Below are positions 7,755 through 15,810 of a stretch of DNA of 32,638 bases, in pieces. The stretch's first letter is position 1; the number at the start of each line of letters is the position of its first letter. The translations under genes and the position numbers were made by a program. The notes beneath the pieces are model-generated. The model did not search any database, was not told the DNA's origin, and worked only from the letters and a program-made list of their open reading frames with translations. This stretch comes from Gemmatimonadota bacterium (GTDB lineage Bacteria > Latescibacterota > UBA2968): the NCBI GenBank assembly GCA_026706845.1, contig JAPOXY010000180.1:1-32638 (forward strand). The letters are read 5' to 3'.

Positions 7755-8852
7755 ATGAAGATTACGGATGTTAAATATCATCGTTTGCGCTATCCCGTGA
7801 CCGAGAAGTTCGGAAATTCTTTTACGTGGATTAGGGAGCGGTCATCTATCCTGGTGGAGATTTCTACCGATGCGGGTATTACGGGATGGGGACAGGGGGC
7901 GGGGTCGCTGGGTGAGTCGGATATTCAGCGGCATGTGATCGGGAGGGATCCGTTCGATTGCGAGGTGATCTGGGACGCGCTGAACAATTCGGGGAGTCTG
8001 AGGAATGTGGGCGCGACCAGTGGCGTGGATATTGCGTTGTGGGATATTATGGGTAAGGCGCTTGATGTGCCGGTTTATCGCCTTCTGGGGGGCGCATTTC
8101 GGGACCGTATCCCCTGCTATGCCAGTGGGTTGTTCAGGAAAGACAGGCCGGATAATACACAGGTATTGATGGATGAGGCCAGAGGATATGTGGATCAGGG
8201 TTTTCCCGCGATGAAGATGAAGGTTGGATTGGGGAAGGTTTATGATGAGCAGAATGTGGCTGCTGTTCGGAAAGCGATTGGCGATGATATTCTTTTGTGT
8301 GTGGATGCAAATTTGGCCTATGATGTGGGTACGGCGATTGAGGTGGGGCGCAGGATGGAGGCTTACGATCTGTTCTGGTATGAAGAACCGACTTCGAGGG
8401 ATGATGTGGCCGGATATGTGGAAATTAAAGGGGCGCTCGAGATGCGAATTGCCGGATGCGAGGGTTTGCAGGGGCGCTGGGCATTTCGGGAGTTTATCCA
8501 GCGGCGGGCGGTGGATATTGTGCAGCCAGATATCGCGATTGTCGGCGGGTTTACAGAGGCGAGAAAGGTTGTGGCGATGGCCAGTGCCAATTATATTCCG
8601 GTTATGCCGCATATGTGGGGGGCAGTCGTTGGTCTCGCCGCTACCCTGCACTGGCAGGCGTCGATGCCAGATGCGTCCGGTTCTGTGAATCCAGTTCCTT
8701 CTTTTTTTGAATGCGATATGACGGAAAATGGGCTTCGAACAGCGTTGTCCAAAGAGCCTATTTTGCCCGTGGATGGGTATCTTGCGGTTCCTCAGGGTCC
8801 CGGGCTGGGCATTGAGATTGACCGGGATGTTCTTGAAAAATATTCGGTTTGA
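7755..8852 (+). CDS. Mandelate racemase/muconate-lactonizing-type enzyme (enolase superfamily)
   Basis: This is a 365-residue enolase-superfamily enzyme, which abstracts the proton next to a carboxylate (typically sugar-acid dehydration, racemisation or lactonisation). Visible active-site residues are the KxK pair Lys154/Lys156, the magnesium ligands Asp184 (CVDAN), Glu210 (YEEP) and Glu236 (GCEG), and the Asp259/His286 dyad (QPDI and MPHMWG). This residue set fits the mandelate racemase subgroup, many members of which are sugar-acid dehydratases. The ATG at 7755 follows a GGGAGG ribosome site; an in-frame upstream ATG is less well placed. The PhyH gene follows after 29 bases in the same direction. 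The exact substrate cannot be told. Confidence 0.9.
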   Translation: MKITDVKYHRLRYPVTEKFGNSFTWIRERSSILVEISTDAGITGWGQGAGSLGESDIQRHVIGRDPFDCEVIWDALNNSGSLRNVGATSGVDIALWDIMGKALDVPVYRLLGGAFRDRIPCYASGLFRKDRPDNTQVLMDEARGYVDQGFPAMKMKVGLGKVYDEQNVAAVRKAIGDDILLCVDANLAYDVGTAIEVGRRMEAYDLFWYEEPTSRDDVAGYVEIKGALEMRIAGCEGLQGRWAFREFIQRRAVDIVQPDIAIVGGFTEARKVVAMASANYIPVMPHMWGAVVGLAATLHWQASMPDASGSVNPVPSFFECDMTENGLRTALSKEPILPVDGYLAVPQGPGLGIEIDRDVLEKYSV

Positions 8853-8881
8853 CGCGACGTCTTTTTCTAAGGAGCGATGCG

Positions 8882-9748
8882 ATGGACGAGATACTGAGAT
8901 GTTTTGATGAGAACGGGTATGCCGTGGTGGAGGGGGCGCTTTCACCGGAGGAGGTAGCGGCGATTAACGATGGGATTGATGCCGATGTGGCCGCGAACCC
9001 GAAGGAATGGGAGCCTGGACCGCGTCCGGGTCATATAGCGGTAGGCTGCAGGGCACCTGAGTTGATGCACAGGACAGAGGCGCTGGATGGTCTGGTTCAC
9101 CATCCATCGGTTGCGCCGCTGGTGCATCGCATTCTCGGAGCGGGTGTTCAGTTTAGCAGTCTGAGTTTTTTGCGGCGCGAGGTGTGTGCCGCCGATCCGC
9201 CAGAGGATATTGACGGCGGCGATCCGCTCTGTCTCTCGCGGCAGTGGCACCGGGAATACAACGGTATTGTGGAGGGTGCTGATAAAAATGAGTTTTTTGC
9301 CCCGGCGATACAGGTGATTTACTATCTGGACGATGTGGATGCCGGGTCCCACTGTACGAGTCTTATTCCAGAGAGTGCCGAGACCAAGCGTCAATTGCCC
9401 AAGACGCGGGATGGCAAAAGCGGATGGGGCGAGGGTGCTTTGCGGATTGATGATGGTGAGACGGCGTATGTGGATCCGGATAAGCCGATCTGGACAGATT
9501 CTTTTGGTCGCACAAATCCCCGACGGATCGGTCGGGTCGATGTTCACGCGCCAGCAGGGTCTGCTGTGATGTTCAATATTGCCAGTTATCACTGCGGAAC
9601 TGTCCGGCAGACGCAGCGGATTCGGCGCACGGCGCATTTGATGTATCGACAGCCAGATCCGATATTCTCGCGGCACGCACTGGGTCCCGATTGGGAGAGT
9701 GTGGCGGCGTTTAGAGCCGCGTTGCCAAAGCGATCAGCGATTGGATGA
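8882..9748 (+). CDS. Phytanoyl-CoA-dioxygenase (PhyH) family protein, HxE variant
   Basis: This is a 288-residue Fe(II)/2-oxoglutarate-dependent oxygenase of the PhyH family, probably hydroxylating a small molecule. The distal iron-binding His237 (SYHCGT) and the 2-oxoglutarate-binding Arg248 have the usual 11-residue spacing. The proximal motif reads His123-Arg-Glu125, that is, Glu in place of the usual Asp. The ATG at 8882 has an AAGGAGCG ribosome site. It forms an operon with the enolase-superfamily gene 29 bases upstream, so it may act on a related sugar acid. The 3' end faces the LRR gene on the other strand, 40 bases away. Confidence 0.85.
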   Translation: MDEILRCFDENGYAVVEGALSPEEVAAINDGIDADVAANPKEWEPGPRPGHIAVGCRAPELMHRTEALDGLVHHPSVAPLVHRILGAGVQFSSLSFLRREVCAADPPEDIDGGDPLCLSRQWHREYNGIVEGADKNEFFAPAIQVIYYLDDVDAGSHCTSLIPESAETKRQLPKTRDGKSGWGEGALRIDDGETAYVDPDKPIWTDSFGRTNPRRIGRVDVHAPAGSAVMFNIASYHCGTVRQTQRIRRTAHLMYRQPDPIFSRHALGPDWESVAAFRAALPKRSAIG

Positions 9749-9788
9749 AAATGCTTTCCTGATCGAAACGGGCAGATGCTGCAGGTCC

Positions 9789-10592
9789 TCAAAACTGCAC
9801 CCACACACCTCTGCCTTGAAGGGCTGGAATGTGCGTATTGAGCGATGTGTCACTCAGTGGGTTATTCCGGACCTCAACCACATCTCTACTGCCCAATCCC
9901 GTGTTTGCTATTAGAGGTGAAAGATCCGAGATGCTGTTGTCGGAAAGACCCAGCACTGTCAGGTTTGTCAGTCCGGAGAGGGCAGAGACATTCGAGATGC
10001 TGTTGCTGTGAAGATACAGGTCTGTCAGGTTTGTCAGTCCAGAGAGGGCAGAGATATCCGAAATGCTGTTGCTGTAAAGATGCAGCCTTGTCAGGTTTGT
10101 CAGTCCGGAGAGGGCAGAGACATCCGAGATGCTGTTGCTGTAAAGATACAGGTCTGTCAGACCCGTTGCAAACTCAAGCCCGGTCAAGTCGCTGATATTC
10201 TTACGCGTCGCTGCAAGCCTGGTCAAGCTCGCCATCTCTTCTCTGCTGATCGGCGCACTACTCGCCTTGTCCAGGCTGTCTGCGATTACCGCACGCAGGT
10301 TCGCATCACGAATGGCAACCGAGCCGAAGTAGCTGGTGAAACTCAGAAAATCGCCAAAGCCAACCGCACCATCGCTGTCCAGATCATACTTCGCGTCATA
10401 TCTCCCATCGCCCTGACGCGCTCCAAACTGATCTACAAGCGCCAAAAAGTCGGCAAAATCCACAACGCCATTGCCGTCAAAGTCGGCGTCTGCCGCGGTT
10501 GGGGTTTGTGCAGAGGCAGGCCCCGCCATCAGAAGCAGGGCGAGAAACACAACAGCGAGCGGCCCTTCTCTGTAAAAGTTTTTGCGTTTCAT
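9789..10592 (-). CDS. Secreted dockerin-like/leucine-rich-repeat protein
   Basis: This is a 267-residue exported protein. A signal peptide is visible at 1-29 (basic start, hydrophobic VVFLALLLMAG, cut near ASAQ). Two EF-hand-like dockerin motifs follow (ADFDGNGVVDFADFL at about 36-50, YDLDSDGAVGFGDFL at 69-83), then internalin-type leucine-rich repeats of 22 residues from about 144 to 232 with the pattern LTxLxLxSNSISDxSALSGL. Dockerin modules bind calcium and sometimes cohesins; LRR domains bind proteins. The ATG at 10592 has an AGAGGA ribosome site. The repeats are nearly identical at the DNA level, so the copy number may vary between strains. It has no obvious operon partner. Confidence 0.85.
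   Translation of the reverse strand: MKRKNFYREGPLAVVFLALLLMAGPASAQTPTAADADFDGNGVVDFADFLALVDQFGARQGDGRYDAKYDLDSDGAVGFGDFLSFTSYFGSVAIRDANLRAVIADSLDKASSAPISREEMASLTRLAATRKNISDLTGLEFATGLTDLYLYSNSISDVSALSGLTNLTRLHLYSNSISDISALSGLTNLTDLYLHSNSISNVSALSGLTNLTVLGLSDNSISDLSPLIANTGLGSRDVVEVRNNPLSDTSLNTHIPALQGRGVWVQF
9961..10158. repeat. 66-base tandem repeats inside the LRR gene
   Basis: Three near-identical 66-base units begin at 9961, 10027 and 10093 (each starting AGGTTTGTCAGTCC), each encoding one 22-residue leucine-rich repeat on the minus strand. Differences between units are a few bases each. Such arrays expand and contract by slippage or recombination. Confidence 0.9.
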
Positions 10593-10660
10593 GTTTCCTC
10601 TTATACATACGTTTGTGTCAACTTACAAAAAAATTTCTTCTTGTAAAGCCTATTTTAGCA

Positions 10661-10697
10661 TGACTGCGTAACACCAGTCAATAAGTGATGTTACGCA
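10661..10697. repeat. Nested palindromes in the gap before the LRR gene
   Basis: TGCGTAACA (10665-10673) and TGTTACGCA (10689-10697) form a perfect 9-base inverted repeat, and TGACTG/CAGTCA (10661-10666, 10675-10680) forms an overlapping one. There is no U-run next to it, so it does not look like an intrinsic terminator. It could be an operator upstream of the LRR gene (ATG at 10592) or a small repeat element. Confidence 0.45.
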
Positions 10698-10742
10698 TGT
10701 CTGGCGTTTTTGTCATGCTGGGAAGCCATCAGCTTTCAGCGA

Positions 10743-10934
10743 TCAGCACCCCCAATCACCCCAAGGCCTTATGTTATTTGTTTTGCTAACTGCTGACTGA
10801 CCGCTAAAAAGTGATTGATTGCGATTTTGCCTGGTTTCTGACAGGCAATCTTTCAGGGTTTTGATCCTGGCATCGTATTCAGCCCTGAGTTCCAGAGCTT
10901 CATAGAGGTAGAGTTTGTTGTTTTCGTCTGGCAT
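10743..10934 (-). CDS. Small protein resembling the N-terminus of DIP1984-family proteins
   Basis: This is a 63-residue protein starting at ATG 10934, which has a strong AAGGAAGGAG ribosome site. The segment LYEALELRAEYDARIKTLKD resembles the opening coiled coil of DIP1984-family proteins, which are about 150 residues long, so this may be a truncated copy. The last 20 residues are encoded by a TCAG/CAGC-rich stretch (10731-10806) that looks like intergenic repeat DNA, which supports truncation followed by read-through into non-coding sequence. It may be a remnant. Function unknown. Confidence 0.45.
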   Translation of the reverse strand: MPDENNKLYLYEALELRAEYDARIKTLKDCLSETRQNRNQSLFSGQSAVSKTNNIRPWGDWGC

Positions 10935-11054
10935 GTTTTCTCCTTCCTTTCTCCTCCCGTCATTTATGCATTTATGCATCGCTTTGGTGCGGTATCGGCT
11001 CTGACAAAGCCGAAAAGATAAAGATTCAGAGAATGTGAAATTTTTTTAGAAGAA

Positions 11055-11093
11055 TAAAAAACGGGTAGAGAATTACGAGACTCTCTACCCGTT
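11055..11093 (-). terminator. Intrinsic terminator on the minus strand
   Basis: A perfect 12-base stem (AACGGGTAGAGA at 11060-11071 with TCTCTACCCGTT at 11082-11093) and a 10-base loop are followed on the minus strand by a run of U (the A-run at 11055-11061). It lies 15 bases beyond the CCA end of the tRNA fragment, as a tRNA terminator would. It can also end transcription coming from the AbiE genes. Confidence 0.8.
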
Positions 11094-11107
11094 ATGCTAA
11101 TTTTTCA

Positions 11108-11143
11108 TGGTGGGCGATACTGTACTTGGACCAGTGACTTCTT
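11108..11143 (-). pseudogene. tRNA-Val 3'-end fragment (candidate attachment-site copy)
   Basis: These 36 bases match the 3' end of tRNA-Val(GAC) at 22401-22436 in 33 positions, in the same orientation, including the encoded CCA, the acceptor 3' strand and the T arm. No matching 5' acceptor strand, D arm or normal anticodon arm is found within 100 bases upstream, and one T-stem pair is broken, so this is not a functional tRNA. With the intact gene to the right, it has the layout of a duplicated tRNA 3' end left by site-specific integration. The remaining bases of this gap (10935-11219) show no gene. Confidence 0.75.
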
Positions 11144-11219
11144 ACCTGATCGTATGAAAAGTCAGGTTTCTGGAAAGTACCGCTCCTGAATCTAAACCAC
11201 TCGCATTTTCTGAGATTCC

Positions 11220-12143
11220 TTATTCTTTTTTCCACGGACCACCGTCTTGCCATACTTGATTGTATTCCTCTCCTCTTGTGGCTGCAAGAAGGGGTGGAGC
11301 AAGAAAAGTGCTCAACGTTTCAATAAGTTCAGGAAGTTCCTGTGGGGCATCTGTCAGGTCGCTCCGTTCAAGAAAACTACGCCACTGCTCTGCTTTCCCC
11401 GGATATTCGGCAAATTGCTTATCCAGAGCGACTGGCTGTTCGTTGGGTAAGGGTATCCTTCGTCGCTCGAAAGTCCCCCGGATGGCCTGAGTTAGCACCA
11501 GCCCTTCAAAAGAAAATGTTCTGGCTAATAGCCAGAGGTCATAGAAATCCTTCATACGGCTATTTTGCATACCCAGAACAACTAAGGCATTCAGTTTTTC
11601 GGCGACGACTGTCTCAGGAGGATAGGCTCTGAGTTCAGGTTCGGGGAAGTCCAGTAGCCCCGGGTACAGGAGAGTAGTGGCCCTGGGTATTACCACATCT
11701 CCAAATCCCACGTCAATTTGCACCTGGAACCGTGCAGTTCCAAGCAAACAAGAGAGACGGATGCGATGACTCTCATAGACTGCATCATCTCGAATGGTTT
11801 GCACCCGAACACTTTCAGGGTCATAAAAAAGCCCGTCTGCCACCACATTTTCTCGACAGATTGCTTTAAAGATTTTTGCGATATGGTCATGGGAGGCTCC
11901 ACCATGCCCCAACAAATCCAGATCTCGGGTTATACGATGGGCACTACCTGTCCAGGCAAAGAAAAGCAGGGCTCCTTTGAGGATGAAACTGGAGCGAAAT
12001 GGAGACTGGGATAGACGGTAGAGGAATCTTTCAATGGCATATCGCAAGAAAATCTGGTTGGGTTCTTCCCCTTTTTCTCTGCTCAGGTTTAAAAGTCGCT
12101 GATGGACGGATACAGGCAGGTTTTTGGGACGCGCTCTTTTCAT
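11220..12143 (-). CDS. AbiEii-type nucleotidyltransferase toxin
   Basis: This is a 307-residue toxin of a type IV (AbiE) toxin-antitoxin system, which in phage defence transfers nucleotides to a cellular target. Visible features are FILKGALLFFAW at about 53-64, the nucleotidyltransferase aspartates Asp74/Asp76 in RDLDLLG, Asp144 in QIDVG, and the VVAEKLNAL...KDFYDL motif with Lys183 and Asp199/Asp202. The start is the ATG at 12143, which overlaps the antitoxin stop by four bases (ATGA); an upstream in-frame start would run through the antitoxin gene. It is the leftmost gene of the tRNA-bounded segment. Confidence 0.9.
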   Translation of the reverse strand: MKRARPKNLPVSVHQRLLNLSREKGEEPNQIFLRYAIERFLYRLSQSPFRSSFILKGALLFFAWTGSAHRITRDLDLLGHGGASHDHIAKIFKAICRENVVADGLFYDPESVRVQTIRDDAVYESHRIRLSCLLGTARFQVQIDVGFGDVVIPRATTLLYPGLLDFPEPELRAYPPETVVAEKLNALVVLGMQNSRMKDFYDLWLLARTFSFEGLVLTQAIRGTFERRRIPLPNEQPVALDKQFAEYPGKAEQWRSFLERSDLTDAPQELPELIETLSTFLAPPLLAATRGEEYNQVWQDGGPWKKE

Positions 12144-12745
12144 GCCACGATAGCTTCCAGGTAGGGCCGCATCACATTGGTCATTCGGCAGACCTTTGCG
12201 AAGTGCCAGAGGTCGTCCATTGTGGTGCGACGGTCGCGGATGCATTCTTTCAACGCTTCAAGAGCGATGTCCAGGCCGATTTTGTTGCGGTATTTGAAGC
12301 AGTCCGCAACTGTTTTGGCAGGGTTAAAAATTTGAACGGGAACGCCTTCAATCTGATATGTTTCGATCCCTTCAGTTAGTGCAACACCGGAGAACCGCAT
12401 CACTCTCAGGGGAGGAAATTGCATCTTTGGCTTGGCTGCTCTGCGGTCAATGGCCATCCAGACCTGGTGTGGTAGCTGTGTGCCGATTTCGTGAAAGCTC
12501 AAAGCTGACAGCAGACAAATCACCCCGTGGGGAATGCGCTTTGCTACTTGCGCCAGCCCATAGTGTACCGAAATCTCGGCGTCGGCTGCAATGTACAGGC
12601 CTCTTCCTTCCCGTCTCACCAGTCCTTTCTGATATAGCCGACGCAGATATTCGGGATGAAGGCCCCGGGATGTCAGATCGCAAACTCTCAAGAGACCTTG
12701 CTGTGCCAGTTCCAGAACTTGATTTTCAGGTGAATTTTTAGACAT
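12140..12745 (-). CDS. AbiEi-type antitoxin/transcriptional regulator
   Basis: This is a 201-residue antitoxin of the AbiE pair. The N-terminal part (residues 10-55, VCDLTSRGLHPEYLRRLYQKGLVRR... GLYI) is the winged-helix domain of AbiEi, followed by the conserved HGVICLLSAL and the NPAKTVADCFKYRNKIG segment of the C-terminal domain. In this family the antitoxin represses the operon. The ATG at 12745 lies only about 7 bases after the -10 box of a good promoter, so the message is probably leaderless; no ribosome site is seen. The four-base overlap with the toxin indicates coupled translation. Confidence 0.9.
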   Translation of the reverse strand: MSKNSPENQVLELAQQGLLRVCDLTSRGLHPEYLRRLYQKGLVRREGRGLYIAADAEISVHYGLAQVAKRIPHGVICLLSALSFHEIGTQLPHQVWMAIDRRAAKPKMQFPPLRVMRFSGVALTEGIETYQIEGVPVQIFNPAKTVADCFKYRNKIGLDIALEALKECIRDRRTTMDDLWHFAKVCRMTNVMRPYLEAIVA

Positions 12746-12752
12746 GTGTCAA

Positions 12753-12780
12753 AGTATATCTATTTATAATTTTTTGTCAA
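12753..12780 (-). promoter_or_regulatory. Strong promoter of the AbiE operon
   Basis: On the minus strand TTGACA (12780-12775) and TATACT (12758-12753) are separated by 16 bases of AT-rich sequence, close to the sigma70 consensus. The predicted transcription start falls at or very near the antitoxin ATG at 12745. Confidence 0.65.
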
Positions 12781-12832
12781 TATTATTACACAAAAGGCTT
12801 ATATTATTATGTGTCTATACCAGAGTTAATGT

Positions 12833-12862
12833 GACAACCTGAAAACTGTGATACTGGTTGTC
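12833..12862. promoter_or_regulatory. Inverted repeat upstream of the sulfatase gene
   Basis: GACAACC (12833-12839) and GGTTGTC (12856-12862) form a perfect 7-base inverted repeat with a 16-base spacer, about 70 bases before the sulfatase start and within the gap to the divergent AbiE operon. This could be an operator for the sulfatase run. Low confidence. Confidence 0.35.
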
Positions 12863-12931
12863 CTCATTTTGTTTCTCCAAAATGTGCAATGTGGCAATTT
12901 CAGGTCTTTGATAGGATAGAGGAACCAGGAT

Positions 12932-14272
12932 ATGAAACAACCCAATGTTGTGTTTATCGATTGTCACGATCTGGGCGATTGGCTCGGTTGTTATGACCGG
13001 CCCGATGTATCAACGCCAAATCTGGATCGGTTGGCTTTTCAGGGTGCCCGGTTTTCGCAATTTATTGCGACGGCACCTATTTGTATTCCCAGTCGCGTTG
13101 GCTTGTATTGCAGCCAGATGCCGCACATGATCGGTGTGTGGGGACAATTTCCCTATGCGGATGATGCGGTGTGCATGGCGCGTTATTTTCAAGATGCGGG
13201 CTATGAGACGGTGTTGAGCAACCGGTTGATGATTCCGAATGATCCATCCTGGGCGGGTTTTTCGCGTGTGCTGGAGGGGAAGGCTGATGTGGAAGTGCTG
13301 GCAGAGCGTTTTTTGCGAGAAGAAGTCCCGTCTATTGAGCGCTCCTTTTTTTTGCAGGTCTCTTTCTCGGAGGTACATAGACCTTTTGGTCTGGATTACG
13401 ATCCAGAGCTTGCGGAGCGAATGGTTGTGCCTCCGGATCTGCCCGATTGTTCGGAGGTGCGTAAAGATCTCGCCGCGTTGTGTCGGCAGATTGGGGCGTT
13501 GGATAAAAAAGTGGGGCGGATTCTGAATGCACTTGATGATCGTGGGCTGGCCGATGAGACCGTTGTGGTGTTTACTACCGAACACGGTGTGGCGACTGCG
13601 CGGGCAAAACACACGCTTTACGATGCGGGTATTCGAACGACGTTGCTTATGAGATACCCGTCTGAGATTGCCGCTGGAACTGTGTATGGTGATTTGATTA
13701 GCAATCTGGATCTGCTGCCGACGGTGATGGATTTGTGCGGCCTGGAGGAGCCGGATGGTATTCTGGGTCGGAGTTTTCGGGGGTTGTTTTCCGGTGCGGG
13801 TTGGGCTGGTCGGTCTGTGGTGTTTAGCGAGCAGACCTGGGGGCGGCGTGCTGGGAACTGGTATTACACGCCGATGCGGTGTGTTCGGTCGGATCAGTTC
13901 AAGTTGATTCGCAACTTTGAGCGGGTGCCAGATTATGTCGATAATGGGTGGGTGAATCGTTTTCAGAACAGGCGAGAGGTTGTTCAGGCGCTTTTTTCAA
14001 GACCGGCACCGGAACGGGAGCTTTACAGTTTGGCAGACGATCCGTATGAGTTGAACAATGTTGCAGATGATCCGCGTTTTTCAAAGGTTCGCGATGATTT
14101 GGAGGGGCAATTAGCCGCGTTTCTCGAGGAGACAGAGGATCCCATTTTGATGGGGTTTGTACCGAATAGAGAAGGTCATCCCGATGTTCCGCAGTGGATT
14201 AAACAGTCAGACGGCACGTTTCTGTTGGAGGCGGATCGGGAGATTTATCACTCAGAGCAGCCTTTTGATTAG
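12932..14272 (+). CDS. Sulfatase, N-sulfoglucosamine-sulfohydrolase-like
   Basis: This is a 446-residue type I sulfatase that removes sulfate from a carbohydrate. The formylglycine site is CIPSR at 51-55 (Cys51, Arg55). The calcium ligands begin at Asp10 (FIDCHD), and TTEHG at 215-219 replaces the usual Asp with Glu217. The segment RAKHTLYDAGI resembles the corresponding part of SGSH-type heparan N-sulfatases. The TG that usually follows the signature is not present (Tyr-Cys-Ser). No signal peptide is seen, so it may act in the cytoplasm on imported sugars. The ATG at 12932 follows a GAGGA ribosome site. The propeller hydrolase follows 12 bases later. Confidence 0.85.
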   Translation: MKQPNVVFIDCHDLGDWLGCYDRPDVSTPNLDRLAFQGARFSQFIATAPICIPSRVGLYCSQMPHMIGVWGQFPYADDAVCMARYFQDAGYETVLSNRLMIPNDPSWAGFSRVLEGKADVEVLAERFLREEVPSIERSFFLQVSFSEVHRPFGLDYDPELAERMVVPPDLPDCSEVRKDLAALCRQIGALDKKVGRILNALDDRGLADETVVVFTTEHGVATARAKHTLYDAGIRTTLLMRYPSEIAAGTVYGDLISNLDLLPTVMDLCGLEEPDGILGRSFRGLFSGAGWAGRSVVFSEQTWGRRAGNWYYTPMRCVRSDQFKLIRNFERVPDYVDNGWVNRFQNRREVVQALFSRPAPERELYSLADDPYELNNVADDPRFSKVRDDLEGQLAAFLEETEDPILMGFVPNREGHPDVPQWIKQSDGTFLLEADREIYHSEQPFD

Positions 14273-14284
14273 AGGAGTTGTGAC

Positions 14285-15784
14285 ATGAATCTGGAGTCCT
14301 ACTACGCAGGGGAGCCACTTGAGGTTGGTACGGAAACCGTATTGCTGATCGACAATGCCACGGTGGAAGACCGCTGGGGGGTAAAACGCGTGCTGAATGT
14401 GCCGATTAAGGATCCGCACAACCCCGTGCTTATGCCCGACAGGCCGTGGGAAGATTCGGTGGGTCAGCAAAATGTGATTTACGACGACGAAGCTGGCGTG
14501 TTCCGCATGTGGTATGCCGGGACCGATTGGAACGCGTGGATGCACCAGTTCCGCTTCAAAGACTGGAAGGCGGAGCGGGATGGGTATCCCTATTTTGTCT
14601 GCTATGCCGAGAGCCTGGACGGGGTGCACTGGGACAAGCCGATGCTGGAAGGCAAGCCATACGGACAATATGAGAAGACCAATGTGGTGGTCACGGGACA
14701 GCAAAAGGCCCAGGGGGTGCGCGTGATGTGGAACCCCCTCGGTGGCGCGCAGCAGAGCCGTTTTCTGATGACTTACAAGGACAATCTGGCCGAGGGCTAT
14801 GGATGTCTGTGTCTGGCTTATTCGGACGATGGGATTCACTGGCGGGAGGATCCGTCGAACCCGGCTTTCATCGGTCTGCGGGACACATGGCAAAACATGG
14901 TGTTCGATCCTGTTCGGGAGCGCTGGCTGATGTTCGGGCGGCCCGTGTGTACCGCTGGTGTTGGGGATGTGCCGGGTGGACCGACGGAGCACAACTTCAA
15001 GCGCCGGACAGCGGTGATGGTCGGGGAGACGCCGTATGATTTTGGCCAGCCCCGGGTGGTGATGTGGCCGGAAGAAGTAGATGATCCGGATATCGACCAC
15101 ATGGTGGTTTCTCGGGTAGGCAGCCATTTTATCGGTTTTGTCGGAATGATGGGGCCTCCGCCGCACATGGCCTTCCATCTGCATCTGGCGTTTAGCAGCG
15201 ATGGCCTGCACTGGAATATGCTGCCCGACCGGTCTGTATATCTTCCCCATGGCGGATCCGACGCTTTCGACTCGGGTTCCACCTCGGGGGCCGGAGGCAT
15301 TGTGAGCATGGGAAATACGGATTTTATCTACTATCGCGGATCCCGCCACGGCCAGGCACAGGGCAACAGAAACAATGTCTCGGGCATCGGCCGGGCGCAA
15401 TTCCTCCAGGATCGATTCGTCGCGCAGATGGGTACGCATACGGGTGGCTTCCTGCTCACCCGAGAGATGGTTGTTGCCGCACCGGAACTGATCGTCAATA
15501 CGACCGTGGCCGACGGTTATAACAGCGATCCGACCACGGCGATTGTTCCGCCCGAATTCGCTGTCGAAGTGCTGCGTTTCGGTGAGAGCGGTGCCCCGAG
15601 TGCTGTGCCCGGGTTCACCCTTGCCGACTGCACCACACAGGCTGTTGACCTTGTCGAGCACAAAGTGACGTGGAAAAACAAGCAGGATATGGCTGAACTC
15701 GTGGGAATGCCTGTGTTCCTCCGCTTCTACCTCAAGAATGTGGGTCTCTATTCGCTGCGGTTTCGCTTTGGAGGATCTGGATAA
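14285..15784 (+). CDS. Five-bladed-propeller glycosidase-like protein (GH32/43/68-type)
   Basis: This is a 499-residue protein with the look of a five-bladed beta-propeller glycoside hydrolase: NVIYDDEAGVFRMWYAG is the first-blade pattern and SDDGIHWREDP and SSDGLHWNML are typical repeated blade turns, with CYAESLDGVHW in between. These families hydrolyse or transfer sugars using three acidic residues, which I cannot place. The ATG at 14285 has an AGAGGAG ribosome site and lies 12 bases after the sulfatase stop, so they are co-transcribed. The C-terminal part (about 420-499) looks like an extra beta-sandwich. Its third-codon-position GC looks higher than in the sulfatase before it. Function inferred from fold only. 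Confidence 0.6.
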   Translation: MNLESYYAGEPLEVGTETVLLIDNATVEDRWGVKRVLNVPIKDPHNPVLMPDRPWEDSVGQQNVIYDDEAGVFRMWYAGTDWNAWMHQFRFKDWKAERDGYPYFVCYAESLDGVHWDKPMLEGKPYGQYEKTNVVVTGQQKAQGVRVMWNPLGGAQQSRFLMTYKDNLAEGYGCLCLAYSDDGIHWREDPSNPAFIGLRDTWQNMVFDPVRERWLMFGRPVCTAGVGDVPGGPTEHNFKRRTAVMVGETPYDFGQPRVVMWPEEVDDPDIDHMVVSRVGSHFIGFVGMMGPPPHMAFHLHLAFSSDGLHWNMLPDRSVYLPHGGSDAFDSGSTSGAGGIVSMGNTDFIYYRGSRHGQAQGNRNNVSGIGRAQFLQDRFVAQMGTHTGGFLLTREMVVAAPELIVNTTVADGYNSDPTTAIVPPEFAVEVLRFGESGAPSAVPGFTLADCTTQAVDLVEHKVTWKNKQDMAELVGMPVFLRFYLKNVGLYSLRFRFGGSG

Positions 15785-15810
15785 ACCGATCGCGCTTTAC
15801 TGGGGGTCAT

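Noticed and set aside
7842-8945. Long minus-strand open frame opposite the enolase-superfamily gene
   Set aside because: The opposite strand has clear active-site motifs; this frame is rich in His, Arg, Ile and Pro and has no recognisable domain.
9961-10158. Regular repeats suggestive of a CRISPR array
   Set aside because: Units are contiguous 66-base copies without unique spacers and encode leucine-rich repeats.
11144-11215. Complete tRNA gene at 11.1 kb
   Set aside because: No pairing partner for the acceptor strand, no D arm, and a 12-base loop where the anticodon loop should be.
14252-15661. 469-codon open frame on the minus strand opposite the propeller glycosidase
   Set aside because: It is a shadow of the plus-strand gene, with no ribosome site, no family-like motifs and a low-complexity His/Arg/Pro composition.
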